Source of the DNA: Mesostigma viride
Lineage: Eukaryota; Streptophyta; Mesostigmatophyceae; Mesostigmatales; Mesostigmataceae
Reading direction: 5' to 3'
Assembly (NCBI GenBank): GCA_009746045.1
Contig: RPFO01000246.1
Coordinates: forward strand, 1,145,795-1,209,794
Length of the DNA stretch: 64,000 nt
Shown here: in pieces, positions 10,227 to 20,203 of the stretch
Numbering within the stretch: the stretch's first letter is position 1
Layout: the number at the start of each line of letters is the position of its first letter
Notes under the pieces: generated by a model
What the model saw: the letters and a program-made list of their open reading frames with translations, nothing else
Database searches by the model: none
What the model was told of the DNA's origin: nothing
Position numbers and translations under genes: made by a program

Positions 10227-11050
10227 TCACTCAGAACCAGAACTGGTTCCTCTATCTCCATACCGGCTCTCCTCCGGGTGGTACGTGTGTGCCATGGTTC
10301 GGACGGTCTTTCCCCACTCCACCATCAAGTGCGAGGACGCGGATGGGGCTGCCCTCGATCTACTCACCCAACGTACCACCGCCCCGACATTACCGTGCTT
10401 GACTACGATGGGCAGGGTTGCCACCTGCTCATCGATGTCTCCGTGGCTCGGCCGCTCTCCGGTTGCCATGATCCTCCGGGCGGCTGACAGTGGATGCCGG
10501 CGCTGCAGCCGCTGTGGCTGAGCGCGATCGACAATTAGTTTGCCTCCTACGGCAATGTGGGGCCCTACCGGGTCATCCCCTTTGTCCTTGAGGAGTTCGG
10601 GGCCATGGGCCCCAAGACGGCGGAGTTTTTCCATGAGTGCTGCCAGCGCCGTGAAGACCGCCTCGACCTCGAGGGTCAGACCGCCCCGTGGTCGGCCCGC
10701 ACGTGGTCCTCGTATTGGCAGCAGCGCCTGTCACTCGCCCTCACTCGCACCGTAGCTGATGTGTTATTCCGCCGCACCCGGGCCGACTTTGTCGCGACCC
10801 ATGCAGTCTAGATCCCTCCCATGCCTGCATGGTGGGCCGGCAGTGATGTTGCTGCGTGTCGATCGTAGTTTGGTGATGTTACTAGTTAGTTGCACCTTAA
10901 TTGTGCAGCTGGCGTGATCCTTGAATGTCCGTGTCAGATTACTACTACTCATTTCTTCAGGGTTCTTCTTCTTTTCGGGGTAACTTTTCCTTCTGTTGCA
11001 TGCCAAGGCTCACCTCCGCAATTTATATCGTTCTCAATGAATATCAGTAT
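10227..11050 (+). mobile_element. LINE family X, copy X7
   Basis: Begins inside the family at AACCAGAACTGGTTCC and ends near CAATTTATATCGTTCTCAATGAAT. The coding part is broken by 4-base insertions relative to X6: CGAT near 10357, GTAC near 10373, ACAG near 10490, ATCG near 10527, plus ATT. A clean C-terminal frame resumes at 10557 and ends at 10811. Confidence 0.6.
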
Positions 11051-11765
11051 ATCAGTTCAGTATAGTATATCACCCACCCACCGCCCCGACATTACCGTGC
11101 TTGACTACGATGGGCAGGGTTGCCACCTGCTCATCGATGTCTTCGTGGCTTGGCCGCTCTCCGGTCGCCACGTCCTCGATCCGGGCGGCTGTGGATGCCG
11201 GCGCTACATGCAGCCACTGACAGCTAGTGGCTGAGCGCGACAAGTTTGCCTCCTACGGCAATGTGGGGCCCCACCGGGTCATCCCCTTTGTCCTTGAGGA
11301 GTTCGGGGGGCATGGGCCCCAAGACGGCGGAGTTTTTCCGGCACAAGTGCTGCCAGCGCCGTGAAGACCGCCTGGACCTCGAGGGTCACGGACCGCCACG
11401 TGGTCTGCCCGCACGTACGTGGTCCTCGCATATTGGCGGCAGCGCCTGTCACTCGCCTTCACTCGCACTGTGGGTGATGTGTTATTCCGCCGCACCCGCG
11501 GGCCGACTTTGTCGCGACCCATGCATGCGCGGGCTAGATCCCTCCCAGGCCTGCATGGTGGGCCGGCAGCGCTGTTGCTGCGTGTCGTAGTTTTGTGATG
11601 TTACTAGTTAGTTGCACCTTGTGCAGCTGGCGTGATCCTTGACTGATCCGTGTCAGATTCCTCTTAATTTCTTCAGGGTTCTTCTTCTTTTAGGGTTTCA
11701 GTCCTTATGTTGCATGCCAATCTCGGCCTCCGCAATTTATCATTCTCACTAGCTGAATATATATC
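11051..11765 (+). mobile_element. LINE family X, copy X8, heavily interrupted
   Basis: Starts in CACCCACCGCCCCGACATTACC after a TATA/CAGT-rich junction. It differs from X6 by many 2-8 base insertions: GATC near 11180, ACAT near 11206, ACAGCTAG near 11220, GGCA near 11340, ACGT near 11415, ATGC near 11523. No usable frame remains. It ends CATTCTCACTAGCTGAATATATATCA. Confidence 0.6.
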
Positions 11766-12212
11766 AGTTAGTTCGGGGCCATGGGCCCCTAGACAGCGGA
11801 GTTTGGCCACGAGTGCTGCCAGCGCCGTGAAGACCGCCTCGACCTCGAGGGTCAGACCGCCCCGTGGTCGGCCCGCACGTGGTCCTCGTATTGGCGGCAG
11901 CGCCTCAGTGTCACTCGCGCCCTCACTCGCACCGTGGCTGATGTGTTATTCCGCCGCACCCGGGCCGACTTTGTCGCGACCCATGCGGTCTAGATCCCTT
12001 CCAGGCCTGCATGGTGGGCCGGCAGCGCTGTTGCTGCGTGTAGTTTTGTGATGTATAGTTAGTTGTACCTTGTGCAGCTGGCGTGATCCTTGGATGTCCG
12101 TGTCAGATTGCTATTCATTTCTTCAGGGTTATTCTCCCAGTTATCGGGTTTTTCCTTATGTTGCATGCCCATCTCACCTCCGTAATCTATCATTCTCAAT
12201 GAATATATATCA
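11766..12212 (+). mobile_element. LINE family X, copy X9
   Basis: Begins at GTTCGGGGCCATGGG, directly after the X8 tail, and ends TCAATGAATATATATCAG. It carries the last ~75 codons with small insertions (CAGT near 11907). This is the last link of the X6-X9 head-to-tail chain. Confidence 0.6.
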
Positions 12213-12325
12213 GTTATTTTGTCGTGGTATATCTAGCTTGTTAGCGCAGTTGGCTTTGTTCATGTTTAATTGGGTGCTTTCACTCTGACGTAAGCTATTA
12301 TAATTTTAAATATATATCAATTAAT

Positions 12326-12580
12326 TAGTTATAGCACGTGACTGCGTCACTTGGGTGGCGGGTGCCAATACGGAGTAAAGGAAAATTCAACCCCTACATA
12401 CACAATGACAAGAAGGGAGGGCGCCCCAGCCGTCTCTCACTGCCACAATTAAGTGGGCCCAGGCCACAGAGCGCTCTCTCCACAGCAGGGTACCTGCCGG
12501 GGCGCAACACTGTGGGTGCAATACAACTGCAATGCAGTACCATAGGTAGCCTGACGCATAGCTTACTATAGTATATGTTC
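12326..12580 (+). repeat. Repeat R1, right copy
   Basis: Inverted partner of 1645-1878. The inner ends of both copies begin GCACGTGACTGCGTCAC next to AT-rich TTAATTAATTA. A ~10-base extra block (TGGGTGGCGG) is present here only. Confidence 0.6.
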
Positions 12581-13375
12581 ATGCGTGAGCCGTATACAGG
12601 TAACTAGTGGGTTCGAATATTGTGTCTAGCTGGATTCATTCTATGCATGGCCAAAGAGACGTACCATGCAGGCCAGATATAGCTGGAAGAATCCGGACCA
12701 TCAGGTAGCTTGAGTCTGCTGTTATGTATCTTATCCGCGCTTGGACATCGAGTGTTCAGGGTGATGGCTATGAATGCCGATGCGGATCCTAATAGTGGAC
12801 ATGCATGCATAAAAAGAAAAAAGTGTTTTCGGTGGTTATTTACCGGATCACAGCAACGTTAAGAGGGGGGGGGGGGGGACCTGCAGGTTCACATATCGTG
12901 TCGATCTGGATTCACATAGTTGTCTTCATAAGACGGTTGTATGCCTCTGATGTTGGATATACAACTAGAAAAAGAAATAAATTACAACACAATCTTGTCG
13001 ACGCAAGCAACAAATAGTAAACTAAATGCTGCCCGGAGCGCCGGGATGCGAAAAACGCGAAAGTTTGAGCAGCTGTGAAACACGGATTCGACCTAGGACC
13101 TTTTGCATGATTCCACGGCTATATCTTTTGATCCGAAGCTACAGCCCAACTGCGAAAAAACTCTTTACCGGAGGGTTGTGCCAGTAATTCGCAAATTATA
13201 TGCTACGTGAGCACTGAGCTAATGGTGCGTAGGAGTACTAAGTAAGTAAGTACTTGCAAGCGTGACGTCATGCGCAAAGGCATGCCGCGGAGTACTATGC
13301 TAATCTCATTAGAAAAAAATAATTACACAAAAGTTCAAACAAATATCGTCTGCATCATTCCCCAACCATTAAGCA
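12581..13375. other. Unassigned stretch with possible tRNA-derived SINE remnant
   Basis: No coding sequence recognised. At 13082-13150 the minus strand contains GCTGTAGCTTCGGATC and, about 40 bases later, AAGGTCCTAGGTCGAATCC, which resembles the variable loop and T-arm (B box) of a tRNA. The D-arm and anticodon arm do not fold convincingly, so a SINE remnant is more likely than a tRNA gene. A run of about 12 G lies near 12864. Confidence 0.3.
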
Positions 13376-13777
13376 CTAGATGGGGATGTAATCCTCATCC
13401 GAGCTGTCCTCTACTGTAATGGCAGACGAGGCAGTAGTGTAGCGGCTATCCTCAGGGCCAATAACCCGATCCACCTGCGGACTTCTACCCTGGCTAGCAA
13501 CGGGCTGCGGGGCCCGTGGGGAGAAAACAGGAGCATACCCCTCAGGAAGGTGCTTATCGCAGATGGCAGCCCATTTCTCCTTGTCAATCATGCGGGCGCG
13601 GAGTACGGAGAGTCCCAGAAGTCCTGCATCTTGAAGCAGTTGTGTCACATAGGTCCGGGTGGCGCCGCGCCGGTGCCGGGCGCGCGCAAGTTTGCCAGTG
13701 GGTTGCGATGGGACAAGGGGACCCTGCCATATGTAGGAGGAGGTGTCTACCTGGTTGGCCCCCGGCAGGGCCCACAT
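13376..13777 (-). CDS. Unknown conserved ORF (repeat R2)
   Basis: A 133-residue open frame of unknown function. It starts with a basic stretch (KLARARHRRGATRTYVTQLL), has a helical middle (RARMIDKEKWAAICDKHLPEG) and ends with a short acidic tail (VEDSSDEDYIPI). A degraded second copy at 5375-5960 shows it is a repeated unit, probably part of a mobile element. The first residues may belong to an earlier part not recognised here; the start is the first available codon. No transposase, polymerase or zinc motif is visible. Confidence 0.4.
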   Translation of the reverse strand: MWALPGANQVDTSSYIWQGPLVPSQPTGKLARARHRRGATRTYVTQLLQDAGLLGLSVLRARMIDKEKWAAICDKHLPEGYAPVFSPRAPQPVASQGRSPQVDRVIGPEDSRYTTASSAITVEDSSDEDYIPI

Positions 13778-13799
13778 CGGTATTCACCACCAGGAGTAC

Positions 13800-14262
13800 T
13801 ACACACCTGTCCACTCGATAATTAATTAATTAATTAAACACGTGCTCCCATTGGGGAGTCACGGAGCACCGAAGTGCCCTCCCTGTGTGTGCACAACAGG
13901 ATGAAAGGGCAGAGACCCCCAGTCTCCTTCATGCCTAAGACATGCCACAGCTGCACTCGGGCGCGCTAGCTAAACGGACACGCTAACGATCCGGCAATCT
14001 GTGGGTGCAATAAGACCCATGTGAGCATGGCATAACAAGGAACGTGGGCAAGTAATCTGATCATAGCCAGGACGTAGCATGGCTGTACTAGGACTAGGCT
14101 AAGGCTATGGCTGGTTGTGTACCGTGCGTTAGCGGCACGTGACTAGCTAGGTATGTTGGCACAGCTAGGCAAACATTCTAAGCATGGCTGCCGTAGCGGC
14201 AGTGACTACCAATGGATATGTACAAGCTAGGGCTATTGCTATTCTAGCCCGCTGGGGGCGTC
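13800..14262. other. Non-coding left flank of retrotransposon A
   Basis: Nothing recognised. It begins with TTAATTAATTAATTAA followed by CACGTG, a combination also seen next to R1. No ORF of note. Confidence 0.4.
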
Positions 14263-14881
14263 AGTTAACGTAAAGGATTTACGTTTGATGGATAGAGATT
14301 GTTACGCTCTTTCCAACGGCACCTTGAACGCCTCATTTGGTTAAGGGACGTAAAAGTTATGACGTTTCCTAGGCTGTGCCGACAGTACCCGGCGCGCCAC
14401 TGTGGGCGCGTACGGACACAGGATGTACAAGTGTCACTATGACAGTCCGCAGGACGTTGACAGGACTTGTACAGGACTTGATGGTCAATTGATAGGTAGG
14501 CGTGCTGTAGCGCGCCAGGACCTATGAGACAATTGATGCTGAGTAGTGTACGGATAGGTCCACAGGACTAGCCGTATGGACAATTGATAGATCTGCGCGC
14601 CAAAGGCGTGCCAGAGTCTGTGTAATCAATTGATTGACAGTTCAGCTGTGACAGTGCAGCTGAATACTTGGACGCGTCCCTAGCAACCTATATGTGTGAC
14701 TTGGTAGCACCGGGACGCTAGTTCTTGCGTGCACGTTCTCTTGGCACTGCGACCCTGTCGCCTGTGCTGCCGGCGTGCAGTCTTGGAAGTGACGTGACTT
14801 ACGTCTGTGTTTCCTTATTCATAATAAAGGCAACATTCCTGCAAGAACCATGGCGAACTTCGGCATAACTCTCTCACAACT
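14263..14881 (+). repeat. Retrotransposon A, 5' LTR
   Basis: 619 bp, AGTTAACGTAAAGG... to ...CTCACAACT, aligning with both LTRs of A2. The first 22 bases form an inverted repeat (TTAACGTAAA/TTTACGTT). Several CAATTGAT motifs occur in the middle, and AATAAAGG near 14822 could serve polyadenylation. It is followed by CGTATTACTCGCC, where a primer-binding site would be expected. Confidence 0.8.
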
Positions 14882-14905
14882 CGTATTACTCGCCAAATCA
14901 CCATC

Positions 14906-15655
14906 ATGCCGAATTCCTTCGATTCCCGCATTCCCACTGACGAGGAAATAGCTGCTCCGCCGGCAGATCCATTACCGGCTCCACCATCGCGTGGTCCGCA
15001 GCCGATTGCTGCGCCGTGGCAAGCTCTAATTGACGAGGTCACGACATCACTCGACGAATTGCATCGTCGACAGCGGGCAGCTCTACCGTTGCTGGGCGAT
15101 TTCCCGGAAGATCCACGCCTGCCGCAGCTGGTGCCGGCGATTCGTGGTCCGTTGGACTCAATTCGGTCGATTCTATCGGCTTTTACGGTCCAGGTCCGCG
15201 GAGGCCTTCGTTCGGTTAACGAGGTCACCACCGCCATTGAGGAGGTGGACAACGCCATTTCGTCGCTCACCGGCTATCAGCGGAATCTACAAAACTGGGC
15301 TGCGACGCGCACGGGAGGCGCGCCCGTGGTCTCAACAAATTTATTCCAAGATATCGCGTTGCTGTCGCTGCTCACTCGCGGCGTACGCACTCGCGAACGC
15401 CAGGTTCTCATTAACCTGGTGGCGTTTCTCTCTGCTCTGCGTGAGTGGATCCCAGCTGGCTGGGAACTTTTATCCATCTTCACGCATCCTCTCCGCATCG
15501 TCGCGCGTCGGCGCATCGCAGTTTTCCTGCCGACACAAAACCAGGCGAGCACGCCTGTTTTAATCCACGCCGGCGCAGGTCCGGCTATCACGCCAGACAT
15601 GGAGGACGCAGAGTTTGAGTACGAGTACTGCGACTTTCGTGGTCTCGACTATTAA
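14906..15655 (+). CDS. Retrotransposon A ORF1, extra ORF upstream of gag
   Basis: 249 residues, ATG start 24 bases after the LTR. Proline-rich N-terminus (residues 15-38), then a mainly helical body with DELHRRQRAALPLLGDFPED, a conserved GLRSVNEVTTAIEE segment and LREWIPAGWELL, and an acidic Tyr-rich tail ending CDFRGLDY. The same protein is encoded in A2, showing it belongs to the element. No zinc knuckle or enzyme motif is visible; a structural, capsid-like role is possible but not shown. The TAA stop is part of the TTAA site used by the Kolobok insertion, so the ORF is undamaged. Confidence 0.65.
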   Translation: MPNSFDSRIPTDEEIAAPPADPLPAPPSRGPQPIAAPWQALIDEVTTSLDELHRRQRAALPLLGDFPEDPRLPQLVPAIRGPLDSIRSILSAFTVQVRGGLRSVNEVTTAIEEVDNAISSLTGYQRNLQNWAATRTGGAPVVSTNLFQDIALLSLLTRGVRTRERQVLINLVAFLSALREWIPAGWELLSIFTHPLRIVARRRIAVFLPTQNQASTPVLIHAGAGPAITPDMEDAEFEYEYCDFRGLDY

Positions 15656-15765
15656 GGGGACCGGACAGTTCCGAATTTTTTGGCGCCAAAAAATTCGCGC
15701 CGGTACCGACGATCACGGACCATGAAAAATCGCACGTGTGGGAAAATTGTGGTGGAGACCACGCC

Positions 15766-16122
15766 ATGGCGTATACCGATGCGCAAGATTTTGCGAGGTG
15801 GGAGAGGGCTAAAGTCGCGCTGGGATTGTGGCAACTCGATAATGAATTCACCGGCGTGCTGCTGGATGATATTTTAGCGAGGGATCGGTTGATTGAGCTT
15901 GGGCCCGCTGGCCTGAACCACACCCCCCCCGTGGATCCTAACGATGGGAATAATGTTTTCAGAAACGCCGCTTACAGATGGTTTGCGGCTAGGATGGGAT
16001 GGATTGCTCCTGACGGAACCGCGCGCCCATTGCCTCGAGAAATCCTGACGATCATTCGGGACCGCTTCCCAGACCCGGCTGGAAACTACGTCGGCTTCAT
16101 AGCCACCGCGGATCGGCGCTGA
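15766..16122 (+). CDS. Small ORF of the Kolobok-like element
   Basis: 118 residues from ATG at 15766, acidic and helical, with a Trp-containing WERAKVALGLWQLDNEF segment and AAYRWFAARMGWI near the middle. It lies 26 bases upstream of the transposase start on the same strand. I do not recognise the family. It could be an accessory protein or an upstream exon of the transposase; a T-run and ATG separate the two. Confidence 0.5.
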   Translation: MAYTDAQDFARWERAKVALGLWQLDNEFTGVLLDDILARDRLIELGPAGLNHTPPVDPNDGNNVFRNAAYRWFAARMGWIAPDGTARPLPREILTIIRDRFPDPAGNYVGFIATADRR

Positions 16123-16148
16123 ATTTTTTTTTTTTTCGTAGGATCGCG

Positions 16149-18580
16149 ATGACAGGCGCTGGTAAAGCAGCAACAGCGCAGCGGCGAAGGCGCCAGCGGG
16201 AGAGAACCGGTGAGGCGCCCTCAACCCCAGCACCAAGTCGGGGGGTTGGCAGGCCTCGGGGCTCGCGCAAGGCCAGGTTTCCTGGTCGGCCTCGGGTGGC
16301 GCAGCAAACCAGGGCGGAGTGGGTGTCTGGAAAGGGTAAAGAGAGTCCGCAGACCCCGGCGACGGCCCAGGCCAGTGGCGGAAGCGATGGAGGAGCGAGC
16401 GCGCCGACGACGACAAGCTCAGGGCGTCAGTCGGTGCCGCCATTGACCACAAAGCCGTCGCCTAAGAAGTTTTATCCGCATGGTAAGATGGCCAGCGCTG
16501 GAGCCGCTGATGAAACGCCGCCATCACCACCTGCACAAGGCCCCCCCTTGAGCATGCCTCGTGTGCTGGTGGACTCTTGCCAGTTAGAGGAGATGGCCAG
16601 CATGATGCAATGCCCTTTTTGCTGCGGTGTTGGTTGTGTCAAGGTGGGCGAGATGGCTGCCAAGAAGTTCAGTGGGGAGGGTAGCTTGGCCGACATCGTG
16701 CTCTGGTGCAGCAATCCGTGGTGCGACAAGCCTGATGGCGAGGGCAGCAAGGAGCGTGAGCCATGGGTGATCCCATTTCCTATCCTGCGCCCCAACTCAG
16801 ACTTGCGTGAGGGTATGGATCGCAACGCTTCCTCTAGCTTGCTTGCAGTAGCTGCTGTCCTCTTCTCTTGCACACGCACGCAGCTGCTGAGGTGCTCGAC
16901 GGTGCTGGGTCTGGCATTCCCTCGCGGGCACCGCACTTGGGACAAAGATGTGGATGCCGTAGAGGCAGTCATCATGGATTTTTTGGGGGAGGTGATTGCT
17001 GAGAACAGGGAGAGGGCGCGTGCATGGGAGCAGAAGGCTGGGAGGTTCAAGGTTGACAAGGAAGGGAGGCAGGGCTGTCGGGTCAGCTTTGATGGATCGT
17101 GGCCAACCAGGGGGTTTCAGTCCAAGTGGGGGCAGCAGCTCACTGTCCACGAGGGCACGGGGCTGGTCATAGGGCTGCACATCAGTGGGAAGTGGTGCCC
17201 TGTGTGCCAGGTGGCTAGCAGGTCAGGAACGGAGGCTAGGCCGCATGTGTGCTGGCTGAACTGGCAGGATAGCAGCAAGGGCATGGAGTCGCAGGGCGCG
17301 CGCTTTCTACTGCATGAGCTGGCTTCCCTTCATGCTGGGGTGTCTTTTGGGCAGGTGAAGAAGGGGGAGCAAGGGCCACAGCAGCCCAAGCCTATCGCCC
17401 AGAGGTTGTACGCTGCACAGGTGGTGAGCGATGGTGACACTAGCTGGTATGCCCAAGTGCGTGCAGACACTTCCCTGCCGCATGTGCCCGATAAGCTAGA
17501 GGACCTCAATCACTTGGGGAACTGCCTCTATGGCGCCCTGCTCAAGGTGAAGCGGGAACACTTGGGCAAGCTGCCTGGCGTCCTGGATGAGCACTGCATC
17601 AGACATGTGTGCTATTGCTTCCGCACGTTGATCAGGCGCAACCACCACATGCCAGCTGAGTGGCTGCACGAGGCAACTCAGAACTTGCTCAGGCACGCGT
17701 TCAATGATCACAGCACGTGCAAGCAGTATCCCAACCATGACTTGAAGGGCAAGGGGAAGGGGGGGCTGGGGTGGAGGTGGTGGAGTGGTGTACCGCCACT
17801 AAGGAACTGAAGCCAGGGCAGGTCCGTGACACCACGCCCGGGTGGAAGGGCAAGAAATGGCTGCCCCCCAAGGACAGCACCTCCAAGGGGGTGGTCCTAG
17901 ATGTGTGGGGGATGGTGAACTGTGTGTGGCAAAAGTACACCACCCCCTCGCTCCTCAAGGCGTGCAAACACGACACCCACACAAACCTCAATGAGTTCCA
18001 CCACAGCCAGCAGGTCAAGTGTCTCCCTCTTGGGAAGGGGGCCTTTGCTCACACACGCTGGCCTGTTGCTGCCATGCAGGGCGTGCTCAAGGTGCAGCTG
18101 GGCGAGGAGTGGTGGAAGCCAATTGCCAACAAGCTGGGCATCACGGTCACACCGGCTGTGGAGGAGCAGCTGGCCTCCCTCAAGCTGGAGAGGGCACGCC
18201 AGCAGGCCAAGAAGAGGGACCCAAACTGGCGCAGGCTGCGCAAGAAGAAAAAAACTGAGGCCCAGGGGGGCAAGTGGAAGGATAACAAGGCCGGTGGGGA
18301 GTATGAGCATGGCAGTGGCTATGCCATCTACGGGCAGCCCGTGGCTGGACAGGAAGGGGGGGGGGAATGCAGTGACAGTGGCAGTGACAGTGTGCTCTGC
18401 ACGGTGTGTGGCGGTGCAGAGCACAAGAAGGTGAACCCCTTTCTCTTGTGTTCCAACCAGGATCCGGGCGACCATGGGGGCCACATGTTGTGCTTGGGTT
18501 TCACGCTGTCCACCGTGCCTGGTGATCCCTGGTTTTGTGCAGCATGTGATGACACGGGGGCCAACAGTGTGCTTGATTGA
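16149..18580 (+). pseudogene. Mutator-like/Kolobok transposase with C-terminal PHD-like finger, frame broken
   Basis: Predicted to cut and paste the element. The first frame (16149-17810) has a basic, disordered N-terminus, a Cys cluster CPFCCGVGCVKVGEM with WCSNPWC (residues ~154-197), then the catalytic-type core: FDGSWPTRGF (first Asp, residue ~314), CPVCQ with HVC, a GMESQGA segment, and DGDTSWYAQV (second Asp, ~428), followed by HLGNCLYGALLKVKRE. The core continues in another frame from about 17800, where THTNLNEFHHSQQ supplies a candidate third acidic residue. The protein ends with a Lys/Arg-rich linker and a PHD-like Cys/His finger (CTVCGG... CAACD, 18400-18555). The break falls at a run of seven G (17759-17765), so an assembly indel is as likely as a real mutation. 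Confidence 0.7.
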
Positions 18581-19271
18581 CATTTTTTCCAGTTTTTTCC
18601 AAGTCCTGAAATGGGCTATAACCATGATCATATATGTGTTATACTGGTCAGATTGAGCTGAAAATTTGTCAGTGTACATTTCCCACCATCTAATATTTGA
18701 TTTTAACCCCACTGGCCATATAACATGTGTTATTGATTTGATTTATTTTTTTATGTGCTAAAAAAGACCCTTTTTAGGTCAAAATTTAACACCTACTAGT
18801 TTGAAGTACCATTTTTGGGACCCAACTAGCCAGGTTTTTTGTAAACAGTGGGAACTTAAAGAAAATATCATGGATGATTGAATTTGGTCTTGCCATGCAC
18901 CTAGGCACTAGGTGCCATGGACCCTATGGTTTAGCGTATTATGCTGGCATCCGGTGTATAGCCAGGGGTCATGAACCCTACAGGTGGGGGGATGCATGCC
19001 CAAACATGTTGTTTTGATGCCCCAAACTCAAATCTGGACATATCATGTGCAATTACAATGTTATTACATGAGTTCACTTTTGGGGTGGTTAGAACTGTCC
19101 GGTCCCCTTAAAACGTCGGCCATTTTTCCAGTACTCGTCGGCATTTTGTCGGCATTTCGACGGCATTTCGCGGCGGCGGCGACACGGGTGCAGGCGGCAT
19201 TACTCGACAGTTTTGTACATACTTTGTTTTGCTGCTTTGCTCCAGTGTTCTAGAACAGCTTGTAGTGCATC

Positions 19272-19435
19272 ATGGCAGATGGGCGACGTAGCAAGGGAGC
19301 CCCAGCCAGTGGGAATAATGGGGGTGCGGGTAGCGGGACAGCTCACGTAGATGACGTGGGTGTCACCGGTGAAATAACCAATATCCCTCTCAACAATAAT
19401 AATACACAAGCTGTGCATGGATTTGACCTCACCAC
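19272..19435 (+). pseudogene. Retrotransposon A gag, 5' fragment
   Basis: Starts MADGRRSKGAPASGNN and runs through VTGEITNIPLNNNNTQAVHG to the point where retrotransposon B is inserted. It continues after B at 26925. A2 encodes the same sequence from 54680 (minus strand), with a frameshift after the first ten residues. Confidence 0.7.
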
Positions 19436-19821
19436 AGTTATGGGAAACACAGAGCTGGAAATGCTCAGGCAGTGCCAAATGGCGTGTGTGTGAACGACGA
19501 GACACCTTGGCATTAGGATAGAATGGCACATATACCGCTGGTCAGCCGTCACTTGCGGCTGACCAGACTTTGCGTATTAAAGTTAAGCCTAACTTACTGA
19601 TCCTGGACGGACTAGCCTATCAGTTACAACCTGATCTATAGTCAGTCCTAACATGACAACTACAGTCCCGGTACTGAGGTACCGGCTCATCACATACTGA
19701 GTCTATAGCCACGTGTCCATGCCACGACTGCTCTAGTCCAGCACCGTCCCAGTACCCAATTGGGCGCCGGCGGTGCTGGCACGTGTCCACTTAGGCTACA
19801 GGCGGGAGACTTAGACTAACT
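19436..19821 (-). repeat. Retrotransposon B, 3' LTR
   Basis: 386 bp. Read on the minus strand it starts AGTTAGTCTAAG and ends CCCATAACT. It is preceded inside the element by the purine-rich AAACTTAAAGTGGG, a fitting polypurine tract. Confidence 0.8.
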
Positions 19822-20203
19822 CCCACTTTAAGTTTTCTTTGGGTTTCAACAGAAACACACATAGCCATCAAATGGACGCAGCCATTCCCAATGCCTTAAA
19901 AAACTGTCAGATAACCTACTAGGACCCAAAGGTCACCTCACACATGTACAAGAGATGCATTAAAAAGGCCCCATGTCTCAAGCATGGTTTCTTAACTGAG
20001 TGAGATGGGTGCTCAGGCCCCAGCATGTCATGGTCATCCAAACAAGTGTCTCACAAAATTTTATTCAATAAATAACACATTCATCATGTCCCAACTTTCT
20101 AGACCAGTGCTTCTCACTGTCAGAAAACTACCCAGCTGCCACTGCAGCCTTTCAGCTGCAGTATTAGGCAGGGGGTCATGGGCTAACATGTACAATGTGC
20201 CAG

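Larger units (their letters stand above)
15656..19107 (+). mobile_element. Kolobok-like DNA transposon nested in retrotransposon A
   Basis: 3452 bp with 16-base perfect inverted ends GGGGACCGGACAGTTC and a TTAA duplication on both sides (15652-15655, 19108-19111). The empty site can be deduced from A2. TTAA duplications are typical of piggyBac and Kolobok. The encoded protein is of the Mutator-like transposase domain type with a DGSW/DGD/NE core and not of piggyBac type, which points to Kolobok. It carries a small ORF and a transposase gene with one frame break. The last 527 bases (18581-19107) are AT-rich and non-coding. Confidence 0.8.

Noticed and set aside
14815-15270. Minus-strand ORF over retrotransposon A ORF1
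   Set aside because: A shadow frame: the plus-strand protein is conserved in A2, the minus-strand one is not.
16149-17810. piggyBac transposase, because of the TTAA duplication
   Set aside because: The core motifs (FDGSW, DGDTSW, NLNEFHHS and the CPVCQ/HVC cluster) are of Mutator-like/Kolobok type, and the terminal sequence is not piggyBac-like.
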